Positions 53,032 through 63,200 of a stretch of DNA of 64,000 bases are shown here, piece by piece. The stretch lies in assembly GCF_042678945.1 (NCBI RefSeq), contig NZ_JBHTLM010000001.1:186001-250000 (forward strand), written 5' to 3'. Source of the DNA: Fontibacillus puldeungensis. GTDB taxonomy: Bacteria; Bacillota; Bacilli; Paenibacillales; Paenibacillaceae. Below the pieces are notes generated by a model. It had not been told where the DNA came from and did not search any database. It saw nothing but the letters and a program-made list of their open reading frames with translations. A program made the translations under genes and the position numbers. Position 1 is the first letter of the stretch. Each line of letters begins with the position of its first letter.

Positions 53032-54129
53032 ATGGTTCGAGCTATCGTAGTTGATGATGAATGGTATAACCTTGAGGAGACGAGCGAATACATTGAACAG
53101 ACGAGCTTGTTTGAAGTTGCCGGCAAGTATCAGAACCCTTTGAAAGCGCTGGAGGAGGCCGCGAAGCTTTCGCCAGCTGTAGCGTTTATCGATATTGAGC
53201 TTCCGGAGATGGATGGAATTACCCTTGCCGAAAAACTGCTGGAGCTTCACTCTTCGATGATCATTGTATTCATAACCAGCTATAATCAGTACGCTGTTCA
53301 AGCCTTTGATTTGAATGCGATCGACTACATTTTAAAGCCAATTAAGAGGGAACGCTTTAACCGAATGGTGGAAAAGATTAAAAATGAACTCGGCGTTAGT
53401 ACGAGAAATACGATACATACCTTGAATATGAAGTGCTTCAGCGCCCTGAACGTGGCCATCGGAGATAACCTCGTGAAATGGGAAAGAGCCAAGGCTGAGG
53501 AGCTGTTTGCTTACCTTCTGATGCACCACGGCAGTTATATTCATAAGGAAAAAATCATTGAGGAGCTTTGGCCCGGATACGAACCGGAAAAGGCGCTGCA
53601 AATTTTGCAGACTTCTGTCTGTAAAATCAGAAATTTGTTTGCTTCCATTAAAAATATACTGCATTTGGATTATAGCAGCAGCCGGTACGGATTGTTTGTG
53701 GACGGAGGGGAATGCGACCTTTTCCAGGTTGAAGAGGCACTCCATCGGTTTAAGGCTAGTGAAGCATCTACCTATGCTGCTGTGGAAGAAGCATCCGTTT
53801 TGTATGGAAAGGGCTTTTTGGCGGAAGAAGGATATTTATGGGCTGTGGAAAAAGATAGACAGCTTCAAGAAAGCATCGTTACCGCACTGCATGACATATC
53901 AAACTTTTATGATGAAGAAGGAATCATCGACAAGGCTATAAAGGTTTTGAAAATGGTGGTGAAGCTCGCTCCTTACGATGAAGAGGCCAATTGCCGAATG
54001 ATCAAGCTGTATCTCGAATCCGGGGATATGCAGGCGGCTCTTCAACATTATGAATGGCTGGAGAATATTTTAAGCAAGGAATATGATACGGCACCCTCTG
54101 AGAAAATCAGAGCTTTGCTGACTCACTGA
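53032..54129 (+). CDS. Response regulator with REC, OmpR/SARP-type winged helix and BTAD domains
   Basis: This 365-residue protein starts at ATG 53032 after GGGGGGTGAGGG; the frame from 53002 is not preferred. Residues 1-120 are REC (VVDDEW, phospho-Asp in FIDIELPEMDG, TSYNQY, Lys in ILKPIKRERF). Residues about 135-225 are a winged helix (AEELFAYLLMHHGSYIHKEKIIEELWPGYEPEKALQILQTSVCKIR). Residues about 240-365 are a TPR-like bacterial transcriptional activator domain as in SARPs. It is the partner of the kinase encoded directly upstream. Heptad repeats before its own gene and before the SLH gene suggest both are targets. Confidence 0.92.
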   Translation: MVRAIVVDDEWYNLEETSEYIEQTSLFEVAGKYQNPLKALEEAAKLSPAVAFIDIELPEMDGITLAEKLLELHSSMIIVFITSYNQYAVQAFDLNAIDYILKPIKRERFNRMVEKIKNELGVSTRNTIHTLNMKCFSALNVAIGDNLVKWERAKAEELFAYLLMHHGSYIHKEKIIEELWPGYEPEKALQILQTSVCKIRNLFASIKNILHLDYSSSRYGLFVDGGECDLFQVEEALHRFKASEASTYAAVEEASVLYGKGFLAEEGYLWAVEKDRQLQESIVTALHDISNFYDEEGIIDKAIKVLKMVVKLAPYDEEANCRMIKLYLESGDMQAALQHYEWLENILSKEYDTAPSEKIRALLTH

Positions 54130-54189
54130 CGGTGGGCCTGTTGTAGCCCGAATTTGCGGGGTGTGGCTAACCAAGATAGCACAATTTTT

Positions 54190-54229
54190 GAGTCCCGGCG
54201 ATGAAAGCATCATTGCCGGGACTCTTTTT
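54190..54229 (+). terminator. Terminator of the two-component operon
   Basis: GAGTCCCGGC and GCCGGGACTC pair around GATGAAAGCATCATT, then TTTTT. A similar hairpin ends the SLH gene at 58318. Confidence 0.88.
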
Positions 54230-54256
54230 AACGCCTTCTTCCGGCCACCTCGCACG

Positions 54257-54318
54257 TAGTAATTGCATTTTGTACATTTAAACCTTGTCATTATAGGATG
54301 CACAATATGCATTTAGTG
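54257..54318. repeat. Degenerate pair of TGYA-N5-TRCA units (element E)
   Basis: TGCATTTTGTACA at 54264 and TGCACAATATGCA at 54299 are each followed by TTTA. The spacing is 35 bp rather than 51, so this may be a decayed copy. Confidence 0.5.
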
Positions 54319-54378
54319 GTGTAATTCACGCCGCAACAGCCACACCCTTACGCTATGATCCTTCCATAAAAACAAGAT

Positions 54379-54412
54379 CTGTCAGAATCCTGTCAGAGTC
54401 CCTATTTATAAT
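54379..54412 (+). promoter_or_regulatory. SARP-type operator and promoter of the SLH propeller gene
   Basis: CTGTCAG at 54379-54385 and 54390-54396 (11-bp period), then ten bases, then TATAAT at 54407-54412. Geometry and heptads are identical to the response-regulator promoter. The predicted leader of about 195 nt before the TTG start shows no other recognised element. Confidence 0.78.
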
Positions 54413-54613
54413 AGGATTTGATGGATGGATAGGGAACGCTTCAAACAGAATGTCGAGCAGATGAAGTCAAATTGCACGTTTGAACGAAAAGTGCGGCAAA
54501 AGGGGGCCAATTGCGTTGTAAGAAATTTTAGTTTTTTTATGGAAGTCTATGAGAATAGTTGTGAAATTCGTAACGAATAATGACACGAACAAAAAATGAG
54601 GAGGAGTCAGAAA

Positions 54614-57600
54614 TTGAGTAGATCAAGGTCTAGAGGTAAGCTGCGTTTCCTGTCGCTGTCATTGGCGGTTATCCTTGCGATCATGTCTCTGCCTTTCGGG
54701 ATACACCAGGCAAAGGCTGAACCAGCGACAACGAATATTCCTGTCGGAGGACACCCCCGTGCGGTAGCGGTGAATCCTGTCACCAACAAAATCTACGTGG
54801 TTATTCAAGGTGACCAGGGTAAAGTGGCGGTGCTCGATGGAGCGGATAACACAACGACAATGGTTGACGTTGGGGCTAGTCCGGTTGATATTGCCATCAA
54901 CGTAAGAACAAATAAAATCTGTGTGGTGAATCAAGGCAGCAATAATGTAACTGTAATTGACGGGACGGATAACAAGACGGAAACGGTGCAGGTTGGAGAG
55001 AATCCCGTTGCGGTAGCGATAAATTCCATTACAGACAAAATCTATGTAGCCAATTCGATTAGCAACAACATAACGGTTATTAGCGGCACTAACCATTCGA
55101 CGGAAACCGTTAGCGCAGGAATTCAGCCTTTTGCATTGGCCGTAAACCCGTTGACAGATACCATTTATGCAGTGAATTCCGGCAGCGATAACGTAACCGT
55201 GATCAATGGAATAAATAACACTACATCTACCGTAAAGGTAGGATCATTTCCACTTGGTGTAGCTGTGAATTCAGCTACGAATAAAATTTATGTGGCTGAT
55301 TTAGGTGAAACAAACGTAACGGTGATTGACGGTAATAGTAACTTGACTCAGACCATTGATATAGGTGTATCGCCTTACGGATTGAAATCCAATCCCACAA
55401 CAAACAAAATTTACGTCTCCCACTTTTACGATAATGACTTCACAGTTATCAATCAGGATGGAAGTCACTCAGACATTTCAATGGGACATACAAATCTTCC
55501 GGGAAGTGTTCCTCCAAGCCTGACCGTAAACCCGATGACTAACCGGGTCTATGGGACCAATCTGGCAACGGGTGAAATAGCGGTGATTGACGGGATTAGC
55601 AACACAGCCACAAACATCAACGCAGGAGGAAAAACACCGTCAGCCATAGGGGTGAACCCTATTACGAAAAAAGTATATGTTGCTAATTACGAAAGCCAAA
55701 ATGTAACCGTGTTTCAAGACACTGCCCCATCCACTGTGCCCCCGCTTATTACTCAGCCTAGCATCTTACCTGAGGGTACCAGAGGGACGAGCTATAACGG
55801 CGGTGCAATGAACGCTTCCGGCGGAGTTCCACCGTACAATTGGAGCGCCACCGGGCTTCCTGAGGGTCTTGGTGTAAACCCGGTGACGGGCGAAGTATAT
55901 GGCACGCCGACGACACCAGGAATCTTCAATGTCGACTTTACAGTGGAGGACGGCACTGGGATGATTGCCATCATGAAACTTCCCATAACCATTAATCAAG
56001 CCAATGCAGCAGCACCTTTCATTGAGGTTTTTGGGCCTCAAGGCCCCGGAATCTACACGAAACATCCCTCGATCGATTTGAAATTTTCTGAAAGTGTGAC
56101 GCCTGTCGCAGGAGGGAAAATTAACGTTACTGTTAGCGGAGCTGTGTATTCAGCTGACGTACTAAGCTCCTCGCAACAAGTCAGTGATAATCCGTTTATC
56201 AATTTCCGCGATTTTAAGGACAGCAGCGGAAATGAACTTGTCCTTGATTATGGTAAGCAGTATCACGTAAATGTACCTTACGGTGTTTTTAAGGATGCGG
56301 ATGGTAATGGCACACCGGAAATAAGCTGGACATTTTTCACGCCCGCAAATCCCGATTCCCCAACACTGTATCCCTATGGTTTGAAACTAGTTAAAGGAAA
56401 GGAAGCAAGTTTTACTATATTTCTTGGTCAGGGCAGCAGTGGGGCTACCTCAGCCCAAATATCTAGTATAGATCAAGGAAAAATCGTATCCATTACTCCG
56501 ACGACCTTAAATAGTACCGAGGGGACAGCAGGTCTCATAAAAGTCACTGGCTTGTCGGAAGGGATGACGAACATCAATGTATTTTTTGGTGGCCCGGGTA
56601 AACCGATAATTACCTTTCCGGTAACTGTCGAGGTCATCTCTCCCATATGGCCTATAGGCAGCAGTATGACCGCTGCAAGCATCAGTTCAGCGGAGGTTAC
56701 TCTTCATTGGACGGAAGCGTTGGATCCAACAGGCGTCACTGGCTATAAGCTGTTTCGGAATGGAGTAGAGGTGGCCGTGGTACCTGGTAATGTCAACAGT
56801 TATAAAGTAACCGGACTTTCAAGTGCTACAGCCTATACTTTTCAGGTGCAGGCTGTAAATACCGCCGGTGGTTGGACGACGAATGGGCCATCGGCACTGG
56901 TTACTACCCTACCATCCGTGAGTCCTGGCGGTAATCCAGGAGGAAATTCCTCTGACAATAATTCTGCCGGTGGCTCGACTAACACTCCTGCCAGCAGCGG
57001 TACGGCTGTAACACCAGCAGTGCCATCTACCGTAACCCTGGGGGCGGGGGAGTCTAAGCAAGCCTTGAATGCGAAGATCGATACCCGAAAAGGCGTTGCC
57101 ACGGCAATCCTTGAAGCAGATGCATTAAATAAAGTCTTTGACAAGGCTGAAGCAGACAGCCATGGTTTGAAGAAAATACAGGTTCAGATGCCGAAAGTGC
57201 AGGGAGCAAATACCTATGCGTTGGAGGTGCCAGCAGCAGCACTTGCTGGAGAGAACCTAAACAGAAGGATAGAGTTTACAAGTGACCTTGGCGGCATAAC
57301 CTTACCCGGGAACATGTTAAAGGATACGAAGCTGGATAGCGCAGAAAATGTCGGAATCAGCATGGAGAAAGCAGATATGTCGAAGCTTCCGCAGGATGTG
57401 CAGAATGCTGTCGGCTCACGGCCGGCCATCAAGCTGAAGCTTACAGCGGGTCAAAAAACGATGGAGTGGAATAACCCGGATGCACAGGTAACAATATCGA
57501 TCCCTTATACCCCGACAGCCAAAGAACTCGCCGATCCTGACCACATCGTTGCCGGATACATTGACGGAGACGGTCATTGGAATACCATTCCGAGTGGAAG

Positions 57601-58222
57601 ATATGATGCAAAAACCGGCAAGCTGACGTTTTCAACGACACATCTCGGCCTTTATGCTGTAGGTTATCAAAACAAGACCTTTGACGATCTATTAAGCGTG
57701 GCATGGGCGAAAGATGATATTGAGGTACTTGCATCCAAGGGTATATTAAGAGGAGTATCGGATACAGAATATGCTCCCAAGAGCCATATCACCCGTGCAG
57801 ATTTTCTATTCTCTCTAATCAAAGCTTTGGGTATAGACGCCAAAATAGACTCGAATTTTGAGGATATAGGCAATAATGCTTATTACTACAGGGAAATCGC
57901 TATAGCCAAAAAGCTTGGCATCGCCACCGGCGATGGGAGCAATCAATTTAACCCGGATGAGAGTATTTCAAGACAGGACATGATGGTGCTCACCGCAAAG
58001 GCCTTAATGAAGCTGGACAAGCTTGGACAGAAGAACCTAGCTACCTCGAACCTGGAGCATTTTGCCGACAAGTCGCTTGTGGCCGGCTATGCGGTAGACA
58101 GTGTGGCTTCGCTTGTAAAAGAAGGTCTAATTAACGGGGATAAAGACAAGTTAAATCCTCAGGGCTTGACCACCAGAGCGGAGGCGGCAGTATTTTTGCA
58201 TAGAATATATAATATGCTTTGA
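54614..58222 (+). CDS. SLH-anchored surface protein with YVTN beta-propeller, Ig-like and Fn3 domains
   Basis: The TTG at 54614 is nine bases after GAGGAGG; the ATG at 54596 precedes that ribosome site and is rejected. Of 1202 residues, 1-35 are a signal peptide (LSLSLAVILAIMSLPFG...AKA). Residues about 36-385 form a propeller of YVTN-type blades (PRAVAVNPVTNKIYV and variants, ending in VTVIDG). Then come a putative-Ig He_PIG domain (about 390-460), a Big_5/SbsA-like domain (about 465-580), a further Ig-like domain, Fn3 (about 685-770), a Gly/Ser linker, the pre-SLH module and three SLH repeats (about 1020-1202). Its promoter carries the heptad pair also found before the response regulator, so it is the likely main output of that system. 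Confidence 0.93.
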   Translation: MSRSRSRGKLRFLSLSLAVILAIMSLPFGIHQAKAEPATTNIPVGGHPRAVAVNPVTNKIYVVIQGDQGKVAVLDGADNTTTMVDVGASPVDIAINVRTNKICVVNQGSNNVTVIDGTDNKTETVQVGENPVAVAINSITDKIYVANSISNNITVISGTNHSTETVSAGIQPFALAVNPLTDTIYAVNSGSDNVTVINGINNTTSTVKVGSFPLGVAVNSATNKIYVADLGETNVTVIDGNSNLTQTIDIGVSPYGLKSNPTTNKIYVSHFYDNDFTVINQDGSHSDISMGHTNLPGSVPPSLTVNPMTNRVYGTNLATGEIAVIDGISNTATNINAGGKTPSAIGVNPITKKVYVANYESQNVTVFQDTAPSTVPPLITQPSILPEGTRGTSYNGGAMNASGGVPPYNWSATGLPEGLGVNPVTGEVYGTPTTPGIFNVDFTVEDGTGMIAIMKLPITINQANAAAPFIEVFGPQGPGIYTKHPSIDLKFSESVTPVAGGKINVTVSGAVYSADVLSSSQQVSDNPFINFRDFKDSSGNELVLDYGKQYHVNVPYGVFKDADGNGTPEISWTFFTPANPDSPTLYPYGLKLVKGKEASFTIFLGQGSSGATSAQISSIDQGKIVSITPTTLNSTEGTAGLIKVTGLSEGMTNINVFFGGPGKPIITFPVTVEVISPIWPIGSSMTAASISSAEVTLHWTEALDPTGVTGYKLFRNGVEVAVVPGNVNSYKVTGLSSATAYTFQVQAVNTAGGWTTNGPSALVTTLPSVSPGGNPGGNSSDNNSAGGSTNTPASSGTAVTPAVPSTVTLGAGESKQALNAKIDTRKGVATAILEADALNKVFDKAEADSHGLKKIQVQMPKVQGANTYALEVPAAALAGENLNRRIEFTSDLGGITLPGNMLKDTKLDSAENVGISMEKADMSKLPQDVQNAVGSRPAIKLKLTAGQKTMEWNNPDAQVTISIPYTPTAKELADPDHIVAGYIDGDGHWNTIPSGRYDAKTGKLTFSTTHLGLYAVGYQNKTFDDLLSVAWAKDDIEVLASKGILRGVSDTEYAPKSHITRADFLFSLIKALGIDAKIDSNFEDIGNNAYYYREIAIAKKLGIATGDGSNQFNPDESISRQDMMVLTAKALMKLDKLGQKNLATSNLEHFADKSLVAGYAVDSVASLVKEGLINGDKDKLNPQGLTTRAEAAVFLHRIYNML

Positions 58223-58317
58223 GTCATAGTCTTTGTTCCCTAACAAAAACTAACAAACAGAAGAGCCTGCGGTTAGTGGTATAAAGAACATAGTCACTAT
58301 ATTCAGCGGACATTTGG

Positions 58318-58356
58318 AGTCCCAGCGATGAAACGTTCATCGCGGGGGCTCTTTTT
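58318..58356 (+). terminator. Terminator of the SLH propeller gene
   Basis: GAGTCCCAGCGATGAA and TTCATCGCGGGGGCTC pair, then TTTTT. It resembles the 54190 terminator in sequence as well as shape, which suggests a duplicated module end. Confidence 0.82.
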
Positions 58357-58371
58357 CATAAATACGGATAT

Positions 58372-58437
58372 GTTAGCATGAAAATATATTTGTTAGCATA
58401 ATTATTTGTTGACGAATACAATGCATGACAGTATATT
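58372..58437 (+). promoter_or_regulatory. Promoter of the sugar-binding lipoprotein gene with upstream direct repeats
   Basis: TTGACG (58409-58414), a 17-bp spacer, then TATATT (58432-58437). Two TGTTAGCAT words lie 19 bp apart just upstream, a possible activator site. Confidence 0.7.
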
Positions 58438-58543
58438 ATTTTGCAAACGAAAGATTACAAATGGTGGTGATAAATCCAAAATAAATATTCAATAACAAAT
58501 TATAGTTAATAGCATACTTTAGAAATTAAAGGGAGGTTTCGTA

Positions 58544-59914
58544 ATGAGGAAATTGAAAGGGCTTTCTTTAGTGCTATTTTGTTTCATTTTTCTATTTTCT
58601 GCTTGCAGTGGAGGCAGCAACTCGGCCAAAACTGTGACGGAGCCATCACCGCCTTCGGAGGCTAACACGACCACTAAGACGCCGGAAAAAACCGAACCCG
58701 AACAGACAGAAGCTCCTCCGGTGGATCTGGGAGGACGGGTGATCAAGGTGGCCGCTTGGTGGGACTTGAAACCGGCAGGGACGACGGCAGGTGAGAAAGC
58801 GCGCCTTGAAAAGATCGCCGAGGTAGAAAAGAAATATAACTGCAAATTTGAATTCGTGAACGTGCCATTTAAGGAATACATGAATAAATTTACGACGAGC
58901 GTACTCGCTGGCGAGCCATTTGCCGACATCGTTCAGATGGAATATAAATCGGCGCTGCCTGCCATTATAAAAGGCCAACTGCTTCCGATCAGCGAGTTCA
59001 CTACGGAAAAGAGCAACATTAACAACAAGGGAGATTTGATAACGAAATCCCCATCGATCGGCGGCGGAGAATACGCCTTTGACAACCCGGGAACGATCGG
59101 TCTTGGGCTTCACTACAATCGTGATTTGTTCAAGAAGCTGGGATTGCCGGATCTGCAAGAGCTTTATAACAAGGGCGAGTGGAATTGGGAGAAGCTTCTG
59201 GAAATCGCTAAACAAGCCACCAAAGATACGGATAACGACGGAAAAACGGATGTTTGGGGTTACTCCGGCTGGGCGATCGATGCGATCAAACATTTTACGG
59301 CAGCCAACGGCGGGAAACTCGTCGATGACGAGAATAGCAAAGAGATGCTGTCCGACCCACGCACGATTCAAGCTGCGGAATTTGTGAACCGTCTGTATAA
59401 CGTTGACAAGGTGGTCAGAGTGAAAACCGGCAACAAAACGAATTGGGAAGAAACGAATACCTTCAAAGACGGAAATGTGGCCATGTTCACGGCGGCGGAG
59501 TGGCAGCTTAAGGACTTGACCTTCGAGGTTGGCATCGTACCGATTCCAAATGGACCGCAAGGCTCCCCGAAGCAAACCTACGCGAACACAGCTCAAGCCT
59601 CTAAATTCATCCCGAAAGGGGTCAAGGATCCAGCCGCGGTGTATCAGGCTTATGAAGAAACCTTTAATATCCCGCCAACCGAGGAATACCCGGGGCAGGA
59701 TTATCTTGAAAGCATTTACACCAACCAGGAAGACATCGACATGATTCGTGAGCATATTGCAGGAACGGGGGTCATAACGATTGACGAAGCTTATGCCGGT
59801 TATCCTACAGGCGCTTTTGTAGAAGACATTATTGTTAAAAATCAGTCCGTCACCGCTACGGCGGAAAAATACAAGCAGCAGGCGCAAGCAGCGGTCGATA
59901 AGCTGGGCAAGTAA
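58544..59914 (+). CDS. Extracellular solute-binding lipoprotein (family 1, sugar)
   Basis: This 456-residue protein starts at ATG 58544 after GGGAGG. The signal ends in the lipobox FSAC (Cys21), followed by a Thr/Pro/Glu-rich linker (about 25-60). The fold is MalE-like (EFVNVPFKEYMNKFTTSVLAGEPFADIVQMEY, GLGLHYNRDLFKKLGLPD, EWNWEKLLEIAKQATKDTDNDGKTDVWGY). It begins a probable operon with a second, membrane-anchored binding protein and a permease. A MITE-like element begins 5 bp after its stop. Confidence 0.94.
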   Translation: MRKLKGLSLVLFCFIFLFSACSGGSNSAKTVTEPSPPSEANTTTKTPEKTEPEQTEAPPVDLGGRVIKVAAWWDLKPAGTTAGEKARLEKIAEVEKKYNCKFEFVNVPFKEYMNKFTTSVLAGEPFADIVQMEYKSALPAIIKGQLLPISEFTTEKSNINNKGDLITKSPSIGGGEYAFDNPGTIGLGLHYNRDLFKKLGLPDLQELYNKGEWNWEKLLEIAKQATKDTDNDGKTDVWGYSGWAIDAIKHFTAANGGKLVDDENSKEMLSDPRTIQAAEFVNRLYNVDKVVRVKTGNKTNWEETNTFKDGNVAMFTAAEWQLKDLTFEVGIVPIPNGPQGSPKQTYANTAQASKFIPKGVKDPAAVYQAYEETFNIPPTEEYPGQDYLESIYTNQEDIDMIREHIAGTGVITIDEAYAGYPTGAFVEDIIVKNQSVTATAEKYKQQAQAAVDKLGK

Positions 59915-59918
59915 CCGG

Positions 59919-60115
59919 CCATATAAGTTGAACTAATGAAAAGAGCGGAAAACAGGCAAGAAGGGGAAATGATTCTGAAGAAGCGAAGCGTTCGCCTTTG
60001 TTCCCGGATTTCTACTCTGCTTAGTTTAATCATAGAAATCCGGGAACAACAGCGATCGTAAGAACATTTCACCCGGTTGCCTCTATCCGTACAATCATTT
60101 GTTCAACTTATGTAG
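59919..60115. mobile_element. MITE-like inverted-repeat element, full-length copy 2 (197 bp)
   Basis: It has the same length and orientation as the 33893 copy. Ends are CCATATAAGTTGAACTAA and TTGTTCAACTTATGTAG, so the outermost bases have drifted. The inner arms GTTCCCGGATTTC and GAAATCCGGGAAC and their flanks are identical to copy 1. The stretch 60116-60211 before the next gene holds nothing else recognised. Confidence 0.85.
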
Positions 60116-60211
60116 ACTACTGCAAGCTTCAATAGACACGGAGACGGGGACGTAAGCAACAGCCGCGTCCTTTTCCTGTATTTAACGCCGGAGTAGCGAG
60201 GGGGATGAACA

Positions 60212-63200
60212 TTGTCAGAAATCCAGATGCTGATCAAGGAGCGGGGCTGGCTGCTGTTTATGGCATTCGCAGTTCTGGCGGTGGTAGGACTGTGGATTTA
60301 CGGCGGAATTTCAGGCGATTCCAGGCTCACAAAGGGCAAGGGTCAAGCTGTAAAAGAGCTTCCGGTTATTAAGCTGGTGACTGGGGTGAAGGGGAAATCC
60401 ACCGCTCCTCCCTATGCGGAGTATTTGGCCGGGTTTACCGGAAAAGCCGCTCTAACCCGCACCGAAAAGCAAATCGTTATTCAAGCCAAAGATTACAGTC
60501 TCACTACTGAAGACGCCGAGGTAAGACAACTTCAAAATTATGAGGGTATGGAGGGAACCTCCGTTTTTACCGGTGAAAAAGGGGAAGTCGAATGGACAGT
60601 AACCGTGGCGGAGGCGGGCTTATATAATCTATCCGTGCTTTATTATCCGGTGGAAGGTAAAAGCTCCTCCATAGAGCGAGCTTTGAAAATTGACGGTAGC
60701 CTACCCTTTGAGGAGGCCGAGTATTTACAATTCGACCGCATTTGGGACAACGAGAAGCCCAAGATCGAACAGGATAATCAGGGGAACGACCTCAGGCCGA
60801 AGCAGGTGGAGCGGCCGGTATGGCGGGAGGCTATTCTAAAAGATTCGGGAGGATACGTCACGGAGCCTTTTGGGTTCTATTTGACTGAGGGAGAGCACAA
60901 GCTTACCCTGGCTGCATCCCGCGAGCCGATGGTGATTCACCGCTTGAAGCTGTTCCGGCATTCAGAGACCCTATCGTACGAACAGGCTAAGGAGCGGTAT
61001 GAAGCGGAAGAAATTAAAGAGACGAAGGGGCAGTTGGTGGTCGTCCAAGGCGAAGAAGCCATCGCCAAGTCGTCGCCGACCTTGTATCCGCTTAGCGAGC
61101 GATCAAGTCCTGGGGTTACCCCATATAGCGCATCAAAAGTTCGAGTTAACACGATTGGCGGCTACAACTGGCGGCTGCCGGGACAGTGGATTGAATGGGA
61201 GGCGGAGGTACCCGAAACCGGCTTATACAGCATCGCGCTCAGGTCGCAGCAAAATTTCGTGCGCGGCATTTATGCGACCCGCAAGCTGACGATTGATGGT
61301 GAGATGCCTTTTGAAGAGATGAACAGGGTTCCGTTTCGCTACAAAAGCGGCTACCGGGTTGATGTCCTGGGGAAGAGTGCAGTGGATGGTGCTGATGCAA
61401 CCGGCGATGGAGCCTACCTATTCAAGCTGGAAAAAGGCAAGCATACGTTGCGACTGGAAGCGACACTCGGTGAATTTGCTCCGCTCATAAGGCAGGTGGA
61501 GGACAGCTTGTTGAACTTAAATGCGATGTACCGAAAAATATTGATGATTACCGGCACCAAGCCGGATGAATTCCGGGATTACCGCGTGGAACAGCGCATT
61601 CCCGAGCTGTTGGAGGTGTTTCAGGCGGAGAGCGAGCGACTTCGCGCAGTAGGTGTCAGGCTCGTGGAGCTGTCGGGGCAATCCAGCGACCAGGAGGCGC
61701 TGCTCAAAACGATGGCGATCCAGCTGGAAGAGATGGTGCAGGAGCCGGATACGATTCCGCGAAGGTTGGGAGCTTACAAGACGAACACCGGGGGCTTGGG
61801 CACCTGGCTGCAGCAGGCCAGGGAGCAGCCGCTGGAGATCGATGAAATCTATATCGCATCTCCCGGAGTGAAGCTGCCGAGCGGAGGACTTAGCGGTGGA
61901 GACAAGGTCGTGCACGAGATGTCCACCTTTGTGTCCTCGTTCTTCATCGACTATAACCGGATTGGCAACGTAACGGACGAGAAAAATCAGCGGACTGTGA
62001 CGGTATGGATCGGCAGTGGACGCGACCAGGCCAATGCGATCAAAGCGATGATCGATGAAACCTTTACGCCGCAGACCGGCATCAATGTCAACTTGAAGCT
62101 GGTCAACATGGGGACGATCCTTCCCGCAACGCTGGCCGGACAAGGGCCGGATGTGGCGATGCAGATCGGTAACGATCTGCCGGTCAATTTCGCCATGCGA
62201 AGGGCAGCAGCGGATTTGACGCAGTTCAGCGGCTATGACGAAGCAGCCGCGCGTTTCCGTGAGAGTGCTATCGTACCCTACAAATATCGCGGCGGTGTGT
62301 ACGCCCTACCGGAAACACAGACGTTCAACATGCTGTTTTACCGGAAGGATGTACTGGCCGAGCTTGGTCTTGAAGTGCCGAATACCTGGGAAGATGTGGC
62401 TAATCTGCTCGCTGTTTTGAACAAAAATCATATGGGCTTCGGGCTGCCGGTCGTGGCTCAGGCCCCGAATCAGTGGACGACGCTTCCGCCAAACTCCATG
62501 TATGCCACCCTGCTGATGCAGCGCGGCGGCCAGTTCTACCGCAAGGATGACACGGAATCCGATCTCGATTCCAAAACAGGCATTGAGGCGTTCAAGCAAT
62601 GGACGGAGTATTACACGGATTACAAGCTGGAGCGCGAGTATGATTTCGCCAACCGCTTTCGTACCGGACAGATGCCGATTGGCATCGCCGATTACACCAC
62701 ATACAACCAACTGTCCGTATTTGCACCGGAAATTCGGGGAATGTGGGGATTTGCACCCGTACCCGGAACGGTTAAGGAGGACGGCAGTATCGACCGCACC
62801 GTACCTTCTGGAGGCAGTGGCGTGATGATGCTGCAGAACGCGAAGGACAAGGAAGCGGCATGGGAGTTTATGAAGTGGTGGACGAGCGACGAGACGCAAA
62901 CGAGCTATGGCCGCGAAATGGAAGGCTTGATGGGCGCAGCCGCCCGTTACCCGACGGCGAATATCAACGCATTGGAGCGCCTGCCCTGGCCGGTGAGTGA
63001 TTTCGAAAGTCTGGAGGAGCAGTTTAAATGGGTGGAAGGCATTCCCGAGGTGCCTGGCGGTTATTCCACAGGAAGACATCTGTTCAACGCTTTTTACCGG
63101 GCGGTCGTCGGCGGGATTGAACCGCGCGAAGCGATCATGGACTCGGTGCAGTACATCCATGATGAAATCCGCAACAAGCAGGAAGAATTCGGACGGCTGC

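Noticed and set aside
58646..59887. 413-residue open frame on the minus strand opposite the sugar-binding lipoprotein
   Set aside because: It is a shadow of a well-supported family-1 receptor gene, has no ribosome site and shows no recognisable domain.
62306..63160. 284-residue minus-strand frame opposite the large binding protein
   Set aside because: It overlaps the conserved family-1 binding domain and has no ribosome site or domain.
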